Origin: Panagrolaimus kolymaensis
Lineage: Eukaryota; Nematoda; Chromadorea; Rhabditida; Panagrolaimidae
DNA length: 64,000 nucleotides
Direction of reading: 5' to 3'
Assembly: GCA_028622995.1 (NCBI GenBank)
Contig: JAJQJQ010000005.1
Coordinates: 4,340,001-4,404,000 of the forward strand
The notes under the pieces are model-generated. The model saw only the letters and a list, made by a program, of their open reading frames with translations. It ran no database searches and was not told the origin of the DNA. Below are positions 23,851-36,500 of the stretch, piece after piece. Position numbers and translations under genes: made by a program. Position 1 is the stretch's first letter. Each line of letters begins with the position of its first letter.

Positions 23851-26800
23851 ATGGCACGCATTTTTGAATCACTCAATGACATGGTAAGTTTCCATTTCAT
23901 TTTTTTCCGTTTTTTTTTCAAATCTTGCAACAAATAAAAGCGCAAAAGCAAAGTTTTCTTTTTTTCTTCAAAAGGATGCCTGAGGGAAGCGAGCGATTCA
24001 TATTTATGTATGTATTTGATTTCATCCTCCTCGATTTCGTTTTTCTCAAAAATACTTTGACTCACTTTTTCTTTGAAAAAAAAAGAGAAGAAAAAAAGAA
24101 TTCAAAAATGGAACATAAAAAACGCTTTAAAGTTGGTTTTTCTAGTGTTGTTTCTTTTTTTCTTCTTTAAAACAAAGTTTGTTGAGTTTAAAAAATTGCA
24201 AGAAACAACTATGCGCATTTTTGTGGGGTGTTTGTGGGTGTGACGTGGATCCTTCATTTTTTAGTTGTTGTATTGCAATTTTTATGTCATTTTTTGAATG
24301 TTTCGTAACACAAATTGAAAGAAAAGAGATCAATCAGGCTCATTAAAAAGCAGCTTGCTAACTTTATGAGTGACATATGCTCCAAGCGATGGAGGGAAAC
24401 AAAGTTTTTTTTAATTTGGATGTAAGAAAATAATTATTTGCAAAAATTCTAATGTTTCTTTTTTTCTTTTTTTTACTGCTTCGATTGTTGTTCGTTCCTT
24501 TGAAACAGCACTTGTAAAGTTTTATAAAAAAAATAAACCTTTGAAATTTATTTTTTGTTTATTTTGATGCCATGGAAACGGTGATTGAAATGTTTTTTTC
24601 TTTTCGCGTGTTTTTAGAACAAAAAAACTTAACTTCATCGCTTTAGAATTTTTAGTTCTCGTATTTGTCAAAAATATACGTACTCCTGCTGTTTTTTTAA
24701 ATATTACTTTTTTACTTTGGCTTTTTATTTGTACTTTCTCACACAAAATTTAATTAACTTGTCTGAATGGTTCACAAATTTAATAAATTAACAGCAGTAT
24801 TCCTTTAATTTGATAGAAGGTATTGAACCTGCCTGCTCTTTTTTGAAAAATACGGTGTTCACAAATTAGAAAATTTTTGGAACTTAACTAACCCATTTAC
24901 TGAAACAATTCATTTTAATTATTTTGACAAATCAGTGAGTGTTTTAAAAATTTCCAATCATTTTATATCCGTTGCTATTTTAAAAAAAAATCTAATTAAA
25001 CCCACATGTTAAACAAAATGATTTTAACTCGAACTTTTTTGTATTTTTAGTTTGTATACTTACTTACTCATCTTCCTCTCCACTTGATTGTTTCAAAGTT
25101 TATTTTATCTTTCTTTTCTTTTTTTTTTTTTAAATCAAACATTACTTTTTCACTTTTTTTGAATTTAATTCTAAAGCTACAAACATACAAAAACAATATT
25201 ATAAAAAGAAAAGAGAAGAACCACATTTTATTTATTATCTCTCTCTTTTTCTCTTTTTTTTGTTTTATTTTTAAAATATGTTTTGAATTTTAATCACTTT
25301 TTTTACCCTTTTTTTTTCAACCGTTTATTTTCAAAGCCTCTTTTCCTTGAATAAAAAAAACTTAGTTGGCCGTTTATCTTTTCAGTTCATCCTCCATTTT
25401 TTTTATTGTTGTTTGCTAACAATTGCATCGCTGCTTCTTATTCTTCCGGTCATTGAGGAGAGCCAAGATCCACCAATTTTTATTTATTTGCTAAAAGCAC
25501 CATTTTCGGAGTGCAAGGAAAATAAAAAAAAATAGATATATGGAGTAGAGACACGCCAAATGTCACGGATAGTTTTTGTCGGCGCCGGCGACTTCTTGGC
25601 CCTCTTGACTAATGCGCTGTCAACGGCCCCTCTGGGGATTTGCGCTTTTTTTTCTTCACTTTTCCCCTCTTTTCTCTTTTTTCTCGAGTTCGATCGAGTC
25701 TGACACTTTGTTTTTTCTTGGATATGGATAGATATTATATGTGTGCAAATTAGGAAGGAAATTTTTGACGCTTGTGTTAAGAATTTAATTAACAAAAGTT
25801 TTATCTTTATAGGAACCTTCATCCAACGGTATGCGATTAACTTCATCGCCAACTTCAGCTTCAGTAGCTTCAAGGCTTTATGCGGGTGGTCAACAAAGAA
25901 GTTCAAGGCGTACATCATTTAGCTCAGAACCAGATATTCTTGGAAGTGATAATGATATTCATTCAGAATTTTCTGATGTATCTTCCCATGTCACAATGCT
26001 AACCAAAACTATTACGGATATGCAAGAAAAACAAAATGCTGCATCTGAAGAACGTTCGAGGTTAAAAACTGAGAATGCACTTTTGCAACAGCGTTTAGTT
26101 ACAATGGAAGAACAACAACATCTTTCGGAACAAAGGTAAATAAATATAAATAATAACTTTTTCTATGATTCCATTGTTTTTTTTGTTTGTTTGATTGATT
26201 TATGGATTAACAAATTTTTTATTTGTTTTTCAGGTGGAAAGAAAAATTCGAAGATGAAAAACGTCGATCTAAAGATACAATAGATCGATATGAACGTGAA
26301 AAAGAATTGGATGCTTTAAAAGTTAAATTTGAGATCGAAGTAAGTATTTATTTATTTTTTGTTTACCCATACAAAAAAAAAGAGAAACCACGAGAGTATT
26401 ATTTGAGAATGAAAAAAATAACGGTTGATGTCAGCGAATGAGAATTAGTAATAAAAAAATGCAATCACTTTCCCATTTTTTGTTCAATCAAAAAAAAACT
26501 CACGAACAAAATTTTTTATGTGTGTGAATTAATTGCATCGACATTTTTTTTATTTGCCTAATTTAAATTATTTTATGGCCTTTTAATTTTAAAATGAAAA
26601 AATATTACGAAGAAACAAAAAAAAATAAGAGAACCATTTATTTGGCAAACAAACAAAAAAGGTTTTTTGCTAAGTAATTTTATTAGCCCTAAAAACTTCA
26701 AATTGGTTTTTACCATTACGGCAATGCTATGCTGTAAAACAATACTAAAAAATTTAACTTACATTTTTGAAATTCGTAGCTTCATTTATAATTGATTTTT

Positions 26801-27539
26801 CGTTAAATTTAAAATCACTTAACGGTGGTTGTTTCGTAATTGTATGACCTTAAAAATATATTTCAACTTTTCTAATCAAATCGAATTATTACCGCTCAAT
26901 TGACCTCGTTTTTTATAGGGAACTCAACGTGAAAATGAGGCATTAAAAAAGAAATTAGAATCAACCAATGATGAAGTAGCAAAATTGCAAAAGAAAAATC
27001 GAGAATTACAAATTCAACTTGAGGAAGCTCTTATGCATGTCGAAGATTTAGAAGCAGAAAGAAATGAAATAAAGCAGGAATTTGAGCAATATAAATTAGA
27101 AGCACAAAATAACATTGAAAATTCATCTGAATTATTAGAGGAATTAACTCGACAAACGGATGAACTTCAAAGACAAGGAGGTCATCCAAGGCAAGGGTCA
27201 CTTGCTGATCAAATGATGAATTTGGAAGAAGAAATAGATCATTTAAAACAAGAAAATAAAGAATTGAGAAGACATAATGAAGATCTGCAATCTCAAATTC
27301 TTCATGATTCAGTGGCTCGTGGTCGAGTACTTCTTCAAGATGGCCTTTCATTGGCTGATGAAATGAATACCATGGACAATGCGGAGTTGATGAATGCCTT
27401 AAAAGATCAAGAACTTGATAATCAAAAATTACGTCAATATATTAATGGAATATTGATGAGAGTAATTGAAAGACATCCAGAAATTCTTGAAATTAAGGAT
27501 GAAGACCTTACTCAAGATCATCCAAATAATTCAAGCTGA
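23851..27539 (+). CDS. Rab11-FIP3/4 (Nuf)-like Rab11 effector
   Basis: Class II Rab11 family-interacting protein. These bind GTP-Rab11 (and Arf) on recycling endosomes and carry membrane to cleavage furrows. The exons 23851-23883, 25813-26135, 26234-26339 and 26919-27539 give 360 aa. The first exon (MARIFESLNDM) is inferred from its GTAAGT donor and phase match across a 1.9 kb intron. The SSEPDILGSDND patch and DMQEKQNAASEERSRLKTEN are close to FIP4. A long coiled coil follows from about residue 60 to 300. The C-terminal Rab-binding domain is LRQYINGILMRVIERHPEIL, at about residues 325-345. Unlike vertebrate members there are no EF-hands. The TGA at 27537-27539 is followed by an open in-frame extension, listed separately. 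Confidence 0.9.
23884..25812 (+). other. Intron 1 of the Rab11-FIP gene
   Basis: A 1.93 kb intron bounded by ATG|GTAAGT and TTATCTTTATAG. Rich in T/A homopolymers, with one GC-rich patch (GGCGCCGGCG near 25580). An alternative promoter here would be unsurprising but is not shown. Confidence 0.55.
26340..26918 (+). other. Intron 3 of the Rab11-FIP gene
   Basis: A 579 bp intron (GAA|GTAAGT to TTTTTATAG). Nothing else recognised inside. Confidence 0.6.
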
Positions 27540-27785
27540 CAATCAGCAGGCCAAAAATGTAATACAAACTCAGATTCCGATTATGATGATTATTGCCCTT
27601 CAGTTGTTTCGCGTTTATCCCTTCCATCAACCACATCATCTTCAGCCGCATCAACAGCAAGTGGAGATACAACAACATCATCCTTAAAAAATAAAATATA
27701 TTCGTATCTTCCTGAATGGCCCGCATTTTTTAAACGACCTAGTAGTGCTCCTTCTGACGAAGCTTCCTCTCCCCCATCTTCTTAA
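27540..27785 (+). other. In-frame open extension after the Rab11-FIP stop
   Basis: From the codon after TGA (27537-27539) the same frame stays open for 81 codons to TAA at 27783-27785. It reads as low-complexity but protein-like: SDSDYDDYCPSVVSRLSLPS, a Ser/Thr/Ala run, LKNKIYSYLPEWPAFFKRPS, then SAPSDEASSPPSS. No sensible GT-AG intron would remove the stop while keeping the Rab-binding domain. Either UGA is sometimes read through, or a rare splice form uses this frame, or it is 3' UTR that is open by chance. Another frame is also open across part of this CA-rich stretch, which weakens the case. Confidence 0.4.
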
Positions 27786-28666
27786 AATTGTACCTATTTC
27801 TAGTCTATCATTTTTGGCATTTTCTTTGTGTTTAGGGTTTTTTTTGGTGGCACTGTTCCTTCTATAGCTTGTTGGATTTATGTATATTTGAAATCCATAG
27901 GTTTCTACCATGTACAATTTTGCACTCATTCAATTCACTTTTTTCCTTCCACACACGGGTGTTTTCTATCCTTCTTCTTTTTTTATAAATCCTTCAAACA
28001 AAAAAAGCTACGTCAAAAAGTATCTACTTTTAAGATCTCTATCATCCCCTATTATTGGTCGTTTTCCAACATCCTTGCATAATAATATAATTCATCACAA
28101 ACCTTTTTAGTCATCTTTTGCACCAACAACAATTCAATCCATTCATCCATTTATCTGTTTTTATTCGGTTTCCTATACTTAGTTGCACATTTTTGGCCGC
28201 TTCTCTGTTAGCAAATGTTCAAACATTTGAGCTTTTAACATTTTTATTTTATTGCATTACAAAACAAAAAAGTATCATTTCTTTACAAATTTCGTGGTTC
28301 ATTTTTCAAACTGTATTTGCTACAAGCGTTGCGTAACAAAACCGGTCTTTCTTTCTTTTTTATTTCTTTCTTGACCGCAACGAACTATCTTTATTTTTTT
28401 GCCGTTTCAAATTTAATTTCAGCCTGTGATAATTTTATTTTTTTAAGTCCGTTGTATTTTTTTAAAATGATTCGAAAACAAAGCATATTCTATTTTCAAT
28501 GAAATGTTTTATTTCAATAAAATTCACAAAAAAATAACATATGCACAGAAAAGGGAAGATACCCAAAAGACAAAAAAAAACTACAAACAAAATAATATCG
28601 GCAATAAAATAAGAAAGAATTGGCTAGAAAGTAAGTTGTAACAGAAGCTTGAAAGAAAAAATTGCT
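27786..28666. other. Convergent 3' region between Rab11-FIP and MLF genes
   Basis: Holds both 3' UTRs. Pyrimidine-rich on the + strand with many TTTT runs. Short Phe/Ser-rich open frames are by-products of this composition. No RNA gene recognised. Confidence 0.5.
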
Positions 28667-29725
28667 TTAATCATCATTGGCGAAAAATTTACCAAACATT
28701 CCTTTGCGTCGTTTAGAAGAAGTTCCAGCATCATCTTCGGTGACTTCACTAATATGAGGACCATGCCGATTGTTTGTTGAATATGTGACTTGTATATCAT
28801 CATCGTCATCATCATCAGGGATTTCCACAATAGGTTGTGATACTTTTGTTGATCGACGCGATTGTCCTGAATGTTCCATAGTATCAGCAACATGACGAGA
28901 AGAGGAGCGGCCATTTTCAATTGCTTGATGACGTGATCCTGATGCATATTCATTCCCAGCAAAACCATTTAGATTGCGATGAGCACGAGACTTAAATTCA
29001 TGATTAAATTGTTCAGCTTCAGCTAAAAAGTGACAAATGAAATCAAAAATGTTATATGATAAACAGTAACTTACCTTCATCGAGATTAACAAATCTTTGA
29101 TTTTTTCTGACTCGACCATCCCGATCCCGCTTCTTTTCAATAACATGTTCACGATCACCAATGGCGTGGCCTACAGTAATTTGTTCAAGTTCACCATCCC
29201 GAACCGTTCGTCGAGTTTCTTTTACATCACCAGTCTTACGAACAGAATTTTGAACAACTTTAGGCGCTCCATTACCATCATAACTAATCATTGTACTTTG
29301 AGTGTAAAGATGAGAATGAGGATCATTGACTGCACTACTTTCCATCATTTGCTAAAAGAAAAATATTAGTATTATATTTGTAAATATTTCATTTTACCAT
29401 TTGTTGCATTATATTTCCAAACATGCCACCACCGAAACCAAATGGATTAGCGAGTTGATTATTATCATGACGTCGACGACTACCACGGCTGCGAGAATCT
29501 TCCAACATTCCCATTCTTGGTTGGCCAAAGCCAGGGAAAAAATTATTCATCATTCCAAAGTTATCGTTCATCATTGAATCCATCATTTGTTCCATTTGAC
29601 GGTGAGTGCTAAAAAAATGAAGTAAGAAAAATAAATACATAAACACATTTCACAAGATAGACGTCAACAAACTTTATGAAATAAAACACTTACCCGAAAG
29701 GATCAAAAGGGTCTCTACCAAACAT
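28667..29725 (-). CDS. Myeloid leukemia factor (MLF) family protein
   Basis: Homologue of MLF1/MLF2 and Drosophila MLF, nucleo-cytoplasmic regulators linked to transcription, the CSN pathway and protein-aggregate handling. The exons are 29725-29694, 29608-29398, 29351-29075 and 29022-28667, 291 aa. The family start MFGRDPFDPFG is spliced to a Met/Gln/Gly-rich stretch (MDQ/EQMM, MNNFFPGFGQ). The diagnostic core is present: STMISYDGNGAPKVVQ, VRKTGDVKETRRTVRDGE, LEQITVGHAIGDREHVIEKK, RFVNLDEGEAEQFNHEF. The C-terminus carries a seven-Asp run coded by a GAT/GAC repeat (about 28799-28818) and a basic KRRKG patch that may be a nuclear signal. The start is fixed by the conserved N-terminus. Confidence 0.93.
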
Positions 29726-30772
29726 TATTTATTTACACACAGGTTCAATCTACCAATTTTTAGACGAAAATATACAAAAAGATGTTTATTACCACTCCTA
29801 AAAAATGAAAATTGTCACATGAAAAGCTAATACCAAAAATAATCAATATCGTATCCACGAGAAAGAATAAACACGAAAGAAGACAAAGTCAATAAAAAAA
29901 ATATTAGAAACGATAACAATTTTTAGTTTTTATTGAAATTTGTTTGAAAGCACAAAATTTACTTTTCTGCATGAAAGGGAAAGTGTCTTTTTTGCTGTAA
30001 AAAATTGGAACCGAAGATGCGCGAATTTGGTCTCTGCACAACATACATAAAAAAATGTGCAAAGAACGGGTTTCAACAACAAAAGAAATATAATGCAACG
30101 AAAAAGAAAACAACCGATGACAGCAGCAGCACACACACAATTTTATTTCTCTAGAACCTTCTTCTGCTTACGGAACTTTGTAGAAGAAAAAAAAAATGGA
30201 TAAAAAAAAGTGGAGGCAAAGCGGAGGGTGCAGAGATTTTGAGGCAATAAAAATATACACAAATATGCCCTTTATTTTGCTGCTGATGATGCTATTTTTT
30301 AGAGTTTTAAACGTTGCAAAATAACAAGAAAAATGGCAAATGCTAAACTTATGCTTATTCTTTTTTCTTCTTTGGTTTGCTAGCAAAAAAAGAGGTGAAG
30401 CAAGAAGGTTTGAAATAAAAATATTTATATGGAAGAACAAAAGAAAATCGCTAGCAAGATGCAAGAGGGAGAGCAATTGAAAAAAGTTATAAAGGCATTA
30501 TTCAACTTTTTGCATTCATTAAAAAAATTGTTAAAATATTTTGAAGATCACTTTTTTGGAAATTTTCATTTGAGTATTTCATTTATTTATAGCTTCATTA
30601 AATATTGAAAACAAGCATTAAAGCGCCATAACCAAGATATAATTTCCCTGATTTCTTTTTGTTGTTGTCATAACTTTATCCTATCCACCTTGATTCAACT
30701 TACAGCTTCATCTACCCTCGGCAACTTTTATTACAAGTAATTGAGGATTTTATTACTATTTTCTGCACAGAT
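29726..30772. other. Divergent promoter region, MLF / CHERP
   Basis: About 1 kb between divergent starts, AT-rich, with a CAGCAGCACACACAC stretch near 30120. Regulatory elements for both genes are expected here but no specific site is recognised beyond the CHERP acceptor. Confidence 0.5.
30769..30770 (+). promoter_or_regulatory. Splice acceptor two bases before CHERP start
   Basis: TTCTGCACAG ends at 30770 and the ATG is at 30773. No upstream coding exon fits, so this is a likely trans-splice acceptor giving a two-base leader beyond the spliced leader. Confidence 0.5.
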
Positions 30773-32828
30773 ATGTCATATCCGCCACCTCCTGCTGGTA
30801 ATTTTTTCTTCCCTTCCACCAAAGTATTATATAATATTGTTTACAGATGAAAAGCTTCGTGATATCATAGATAAAACAGCTTCAACTGTGGCAACCAATG
30901 GTCCACAATTTGAACAATATATTCTTGGTAAAAATAATGGTAACCAAAACTTTGTTTTTTTAATCCCTGGTGGTCTTTATAATGATTATTATGAATTTCG
31001 AAAACATACTGAGATTAAAAACGGTTTGTTATCGCTACTATTTCTTAATTAAAAATGGTAAATATATTTTTTTAGCAGCTCTCCTACGACAACCTCCACT
31101 AACAGCAGCGGCTGCTCCACCACCTCCAAACCCTTTGAAACCAAGATTTGATTTTGATGCAATTGAAAAACAAATTGTAGCTTTAAAAGCTCAAGTTGCG
31201 GAAAGTGAAAAGAATGTTGCAAGCCAAAAGCATGTTTTAACTCAATCAGTGGAAATACAACTTGAAAAACTTTATGTTGCAAATGAGAAACAAAAAATTG
31301 ATCAATTTATACAGGATTCATTTTTGAATATTACGGGTTTGGATGAAATTTTAGCTTTGAATTCATATGGATCTCATGTTATTTCTGTAAGTGAAATCAC
31401 TCCATTGATTTTGTTTTCAAATAATTTAAAATTTTAGAAAGGAAAACAATGGATACTTGAAACATGTACAACTGAAAAGCAAAAAGAAGTTGTACTTCTT
31501 TATTTATTATTTAGAACTAAAACTTCATCCCTTGATTCCGATATTCGCCTCTTAATTGTATATATCACTGATGAACTTGCTGCATATTCCAAAAAGCGAT
31601 TGCCACCTTTGTGTTCGACAATAGGCCGATATGTACCTAAATTTTTTGCTTATGCATCAGAATCACGTATTCTAAATATCAAAGATAAATTATCAAAATG
31701 TTTAAAATATTGGGAAAGGGAATCATTATTTGATGATAAAGTTTTACTGGTTTGAATTCCATGTTGCATTTTTTAAACTCTAATTTATTTTGGTTTTAGC
31801 AAGTTCGAGATCCACAAAAAACACTAACAACTGAAAGAAGTATTGAAATGGCTGAAAGAGCTCGATTAAAACTTCAATTGGATCATGAAAACCAAACTAA
31901 AATAGCTGCATATGAAAAGCAGCATTTAGATTATGCTTCACATGTAAATGCTCAAATTGTTGCATTGGAAGCAACAATAAATAATGAAAAGCGTCGAATT
32001 TTAATGCTTACAACCCCGCAAGAATTAGCTCCAACAGTTCCATATTATAATTTACCCGCTGGAATTTGTGTTAATATGATTAAACCCGAAGATTTTAATG
32101 TTAGTTTTTAACCTTTTTTACTTTTAAAAGCAATATTTATTGTTTTAGTATAAACCATTAAAAGTAGCAGATATTCGAGTGCCATCTATGGTTGCACCAA
32201 CTGAAAGATTAACATCTCAAATAGCTCGATTTTATACAATTATGCCCGAATCGTCCCTTGACGAACAGGGATGGGAGGCGGTAAGAAGAGTTTAATTATT
32301 GAATATACACCAAAACTAGTTTATTTGTTTAGGATGCTCTAAAACCATATTTTGATGCCAAAAATGCAGCTAAAAAACAAATGGAAGCTGTATTACTTGC
32401 AGATGGGAAAAATCTTGAAGATATTTATACTAATCGTTATAAATCACCATCACCTGAACCAATTCGAAAAAAAGCTACACGATTTGATATTAAACCCCGT
32501 GAAGACGTACCTCAATCTCAATCAAAAACAAATAGTAATAGTGGTGGTAATCAATTTAATTATTCATATGATGATATACCAAAAGAAAAACCACCAACAG
32601 CCATGGGTAAATCATCGAATTATAATAATGACGATGATGATGGAATTCCTGATTATTCAACAAGAAGTAGCTTTGGCGGCAATGCAAGCGCTTCTGCGAA
32701 TAGTCAATCAAATGCACCACCAATGTTGTAAGTTTTTCATTTTAGTTATTTAAGGCATTTTTATAACCACATTTTTTAGTGGTAAACCAATATCATTTTC
32801 ACTTGGTGGCAGTAACAATCGAAAATAA
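30773..32828 (+). CDS. CHERP: CHERP-like SURP/CID RNA-processing factor
   Basis: Homologue of CHERP, a U2 snRNP-associated factor in splicing. The eight exons are 30773-30797, 30847-31023, 31076-31386, 31438-31749, 31800-32099, 32149-32280, 32333-32727 and 32780-32828, giving 566 aa. A SURP domain (residues about 9-65; LRDIIDKTASTVATNGPQFE then FVFLIPGGLYNDYYEF) is followed by a coiled region. Next comes a CTD-interacting domain (about 120-275; ending SKCLKYWERESLFDDKVL). A block almost diagnostic of CHERP follows: VPYYNLPAGICVNMIKPEDF, YKPLKVADIRVPSM and EGWEADALKPYFDAKNAAKK. The tail is Ser/Asn/Asp-rich. The vertebrate RS region and C-terminal G-patch are missing. The gene ends 110 bp from the convergent bHLH gene. 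Confidence 0.9.
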
Positions 32829-32884
32829 AAATGCTTTTCAAAAATTTATTATTTTTTGTTTTTGTTGTTATTTATTAATTTATG

Positions 32885-32890
32885 AATAAA
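32885..32890 (+). terminator. Poly(A) signal of CHERP gene
   Basis: AATAAA 57 bp after the CHERP stop and 48 bp before the convergent bHLH stop, so the two 3' UTRs probably abut or overlap. Confidence 0.5.
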
Positions 32891-32938
32891 TTACTTTACA
32901 AACAGATTTCGATAAATAAGTAATCATAAAAGTGTATA

Positions 32939-33555
32939 TCATCGAAATCTTCTTGATTCCGATTCAATTAATTGCTTTTGAAATTCATCAAAGCATCGAC
33001 AACATCGAACATGGCGTTCATCTCGAAGGATGGTTTCCAAATGACGAATGTATAAAATTGCAAGTCGAAGAGTTTCAACTTTACTGAGTCTCTTTTCATC
33101 TTCATCAAATGGAAGGCATTCTCGAAGAGATTCATATGCTTCATTTACACATCTAACTCGATATCTCTCTCGTTCATTTCTTTTCCAAACTGTAGTTCCA
33201 ACATTTCTAAAAATCTCAACCGTAGTTTTTTTTTAAAGAATGGGATCGAAGAATCATATTTTTTGATAAATAAACTCACCTAGTTTTATAATCCGTTAAT
33301 TGAAATGGTAGTGGGACGATAGCTTCAGGATCAAATGGACTAATAGTTTTATTATCATTTTTTAAACTTTCATTTATTTGATTTTTATCACCCGAAATGG
33401 AGAGAGTATCTAAAAAAACTTTTAGATAAATATAAATTTAAACTTGTTATACAATTACTTGTTTGAGCTCGAAGTAAATTAGCAGCATTTATGGTTGTTT
33501 GAAGAACATTACCGTAATGAAAAGCAGAAAACATTTCGGGTTGGGTAGATTGCAT
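32939..33555 (-). CDS. Achaete-scute-like bHLH transcription factor
   Basis: Class A proneural-type bHLH protein, predicted to bind E-boxes as a heterodimer with an E/Daughterless partner in the nucleus. The exons 33555-33459, 33409-33280 and 33206-32939 give 164 aa. The basic region reads KRNERERYRVRCVNEAYESL, helix 1 ends LRECLPF, a short acidic loop DEDEKRLS follows, and helix 2 is KVETLRLAILYIRHLETIL. RERxRVRCVNE with KRLSKVETLR resembles the ASCL3/4/5 branch and nematode HLH-6-type factors more than ASCL1. The C-terminus has a small Cys cluster (RCCRCFDEF). The N-terminal 75 residues look disordered. The gene is divergent to lin-29 with 5.6 kb between them. Confidence 0.88.
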
Positions 33556-36500
33556 CTTTATTTTTTTCCATAAACTAATGATTCATATCCAACTCAATTA
33601 TTATTACAAAAATAAATGAATTAAACAAAAATAATAGATGAAAAATGGAATCCGCCTTTTTAGATTTGAGTTTGCTTGATTCAAAGCAGGCAAAAGCAAA
33701 GGAAAAGCAAACACATGAAGAAAAAAAATGTCATTGATTTTGGTCATTTATTCTGTATTTTTAAACGGTTTTTGATGATTGACTAAAAAAAGCGGAATTT
33801 GCTTTGATTTTTTCTTCTTCTTCATATTCCCTTTATGGAAAAAAATGGATGACACCGAGAAAGCTTTAAATTCAACTGACTGGTAGCAAGAAAAGCAACA
33901 AGCAACCATCCACATCCCAAAATATGATGAGCCTCCGCTTTTGATCATCCTCTCTTCTTTTTTTTGCGTGTGCATTTCTCGCATTAATAAAGGTAAACAT
34001 AAGTAAACAAATCCAAATGGGCTTCTTTTTTGGCAAAAAAATAATAAAATCGAGGTTTATTTGGATTAGTGAAATGATTACCAAACAAAAACTAATGAAA
34101 AGCAAAAAATGATATCAAATTTAGATAAACAAATAAGTAGTGATACAACTTTTAACTCATTTTTGCTAGATTTATCTTTATAAAAAATTAATTTGTTATA
34201 TTCTAATGAATAAGCGACAAGAAATTATAATTTTCTCATCCATTTTTAAATTTGCAAAATTTCATGGCATTTTTATTTTAATTTTAAAGAAAGATTTTGT
34301 GTACAATTATATATTTAGTATATTTATGAACTTGATTCCTGAGAAATGGATTTGCATAAAGATATACATACAAAGTTCCCTATCTAAATTTTGACTACAA
34401 GTTTTTATGTTTTTAACTTTGTCGGATGGTTTAAAATTTTGAGTATAATCCTTAGGGGTGTTTTAAAAAGCAATAAAATTAAATTTAATGGTATAGTTTA
34501 TGCAAGACCACCAACATTTCATCCTAGTACTCTTGAGCAAAATAATCCCGAACTAATCCTCTTGGGTAACGTTTTGGAATAAAAAATTACAGATGTTTTT
34601 TCTTCTCTGGAAAAGACTTTATAATATGCCGCTCTTCTAAATTTACATGAAGAAGATACCAATAATGTAAAAAGTTAAACACTGAACTTTTAGTCTTAAT
34701 AATAATTATTATTGTTCAAGTGAGAGATTCGAGAATAAAGAAATATTTATAATTAGTATTTTTTTCTCAAAAAAATGAAGAGAAAAAACGCTATCGAACA
34801 TAAGCTATGTACATTTATTTATTACGCATTATTTTTTCCTTTTTTTGCATTGTTTTTGTAAAGGAATTTTTTAAATGAAAGTCATTTGACTAACAACATC
34901 ATTTAAAAAAAACCATTGCCGCTATAATTTTCTTTGGGTTGTTTTTTAAATTTAAAAGATATAGAATTTATTATGACAAAGTTTCAGATAAAGCTTCTCG
35001 CCTTCTCTTTGAATAAAATTTTTTGATCTAATCGAAATTGTTTTTTTGTTTCAATTGTTCAAATTAGAATAAATTAAATTAAATCACTTTGTAAATGTGC
35101 CAGCGTTTTTGCCTGGTGCTGCTGGTCAGTGATGGGTCCACTACCACCATTACTGCGCAAAAAAAAATTAAAAACACCGCCTCTAATGTAAAAATGTGAA
35201 AGTGCGCGAACAAAGAAAAAAAATGGCCATTCTTACTCTAAGCATTCTCTTTTTCTCAGGAACAAAAAATAGACGAACGAGCTTCCTTGGCCTGATCAAA
35301 AGCAAGCAAAAAAAGAGACTAAAAGAAGCATTTAAAATTCAGTTTTTTTTTGAAATTTAAAAGAAAAAATGACTGCGCAAGAATGAAAGCAACGAAATAG
35401 ATAGGCAGGCACGCGATGTCACTGCATAGTTCGACCAGAAACGTTTTTGATCATTCAAGACATTTTGTTGAAATAGAATGTCTTAATTTTTTTCTGTTAG
35501 TTTTTTGCCATACATATTTTTAAAAGTAGGTTATAAAAATAGTTAATTGTGAGAAGACATTTAAGAAAAGTTTAATAGTATTTATTGTTTTCTTCCACCA
35601 TTTTCGTGAACCTTATTCACTTTTGTCCATTGTAAAAAATTTTAAGCTAGTTTTTTTTTGATCGGGCAACATTTCAATGGCCTTCTCACGTCTATCATTT
35701 CTTCATTTTTCTTTTTTTCCATAACTTAATAAAAAAAATAAAAAAACAATTGCACAGAGGCTATAATTTGCGTAATTTTTCTTTCTCACTCATTGTCATC
35801 TTCTTTTTTTTACCGTTATATATTAAACCAGCCAACCAAGTCTTTTTTTAATACTTTACTTTTTCATGATAATTCTTTGTATAAGAAAAAAACCTGAAAG
35901 AAAGCACACATGATTTTTGAGCCAACAACTTTGATTCGACTCATGTTTTTTTTTGTCTCCTCATGGACAATCAAACATTTCTAGTAAAATGTTTTACACA
36001 AAAAACTTCTCCGATCAAGGTTGATGTGTTTGCCATCTACAGTAGATTTTTTTATTATCGTTTTTTAACTCAAAAACAGGAGAAGAATGACAAAAAACGG
36101 GCAATGCGTAAAAATATTTCTTATTTTTTCTCATTTTTCTTTCTGGATCGAAGAAAGAAAAAGGGATACTGTCAATGGAAGTTAGTTGAGATGAAGAAAG
36201 TGAATGAAAATGACTCTGAGTCAGTCAGTGAATGAATAAACTGGAAGAAAAAAAAAGTTTAAAGACAAAATAATAAAGGCGGAGTCATTGTCGAATTTTT
36301 TCATTGTTTCTTTTAAGGATGTGAGGCAGCGAAGGCGGGCATCACCATCATCGCCTGACTTTGTTGCGCAGCCATTTTTTTATTCTTCATTTTCACTTTT
36401 TTTTTAAGCTTTGCCAGGATTTTTTTCGAAGAAAAAAATTTGATTAAATAATTTAGGGTTTCTGTTTTTTGTAAACTTTTTTTGCTAAAAAAAACTGAAG

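Noticed and set aside
28799..28818. GAT/ATC triplet repeat considered as a stand-alone microsatellite
   Set aside because: It lies in the MLF coding exon and simply encodes the Asp run, so it is described with that gene.
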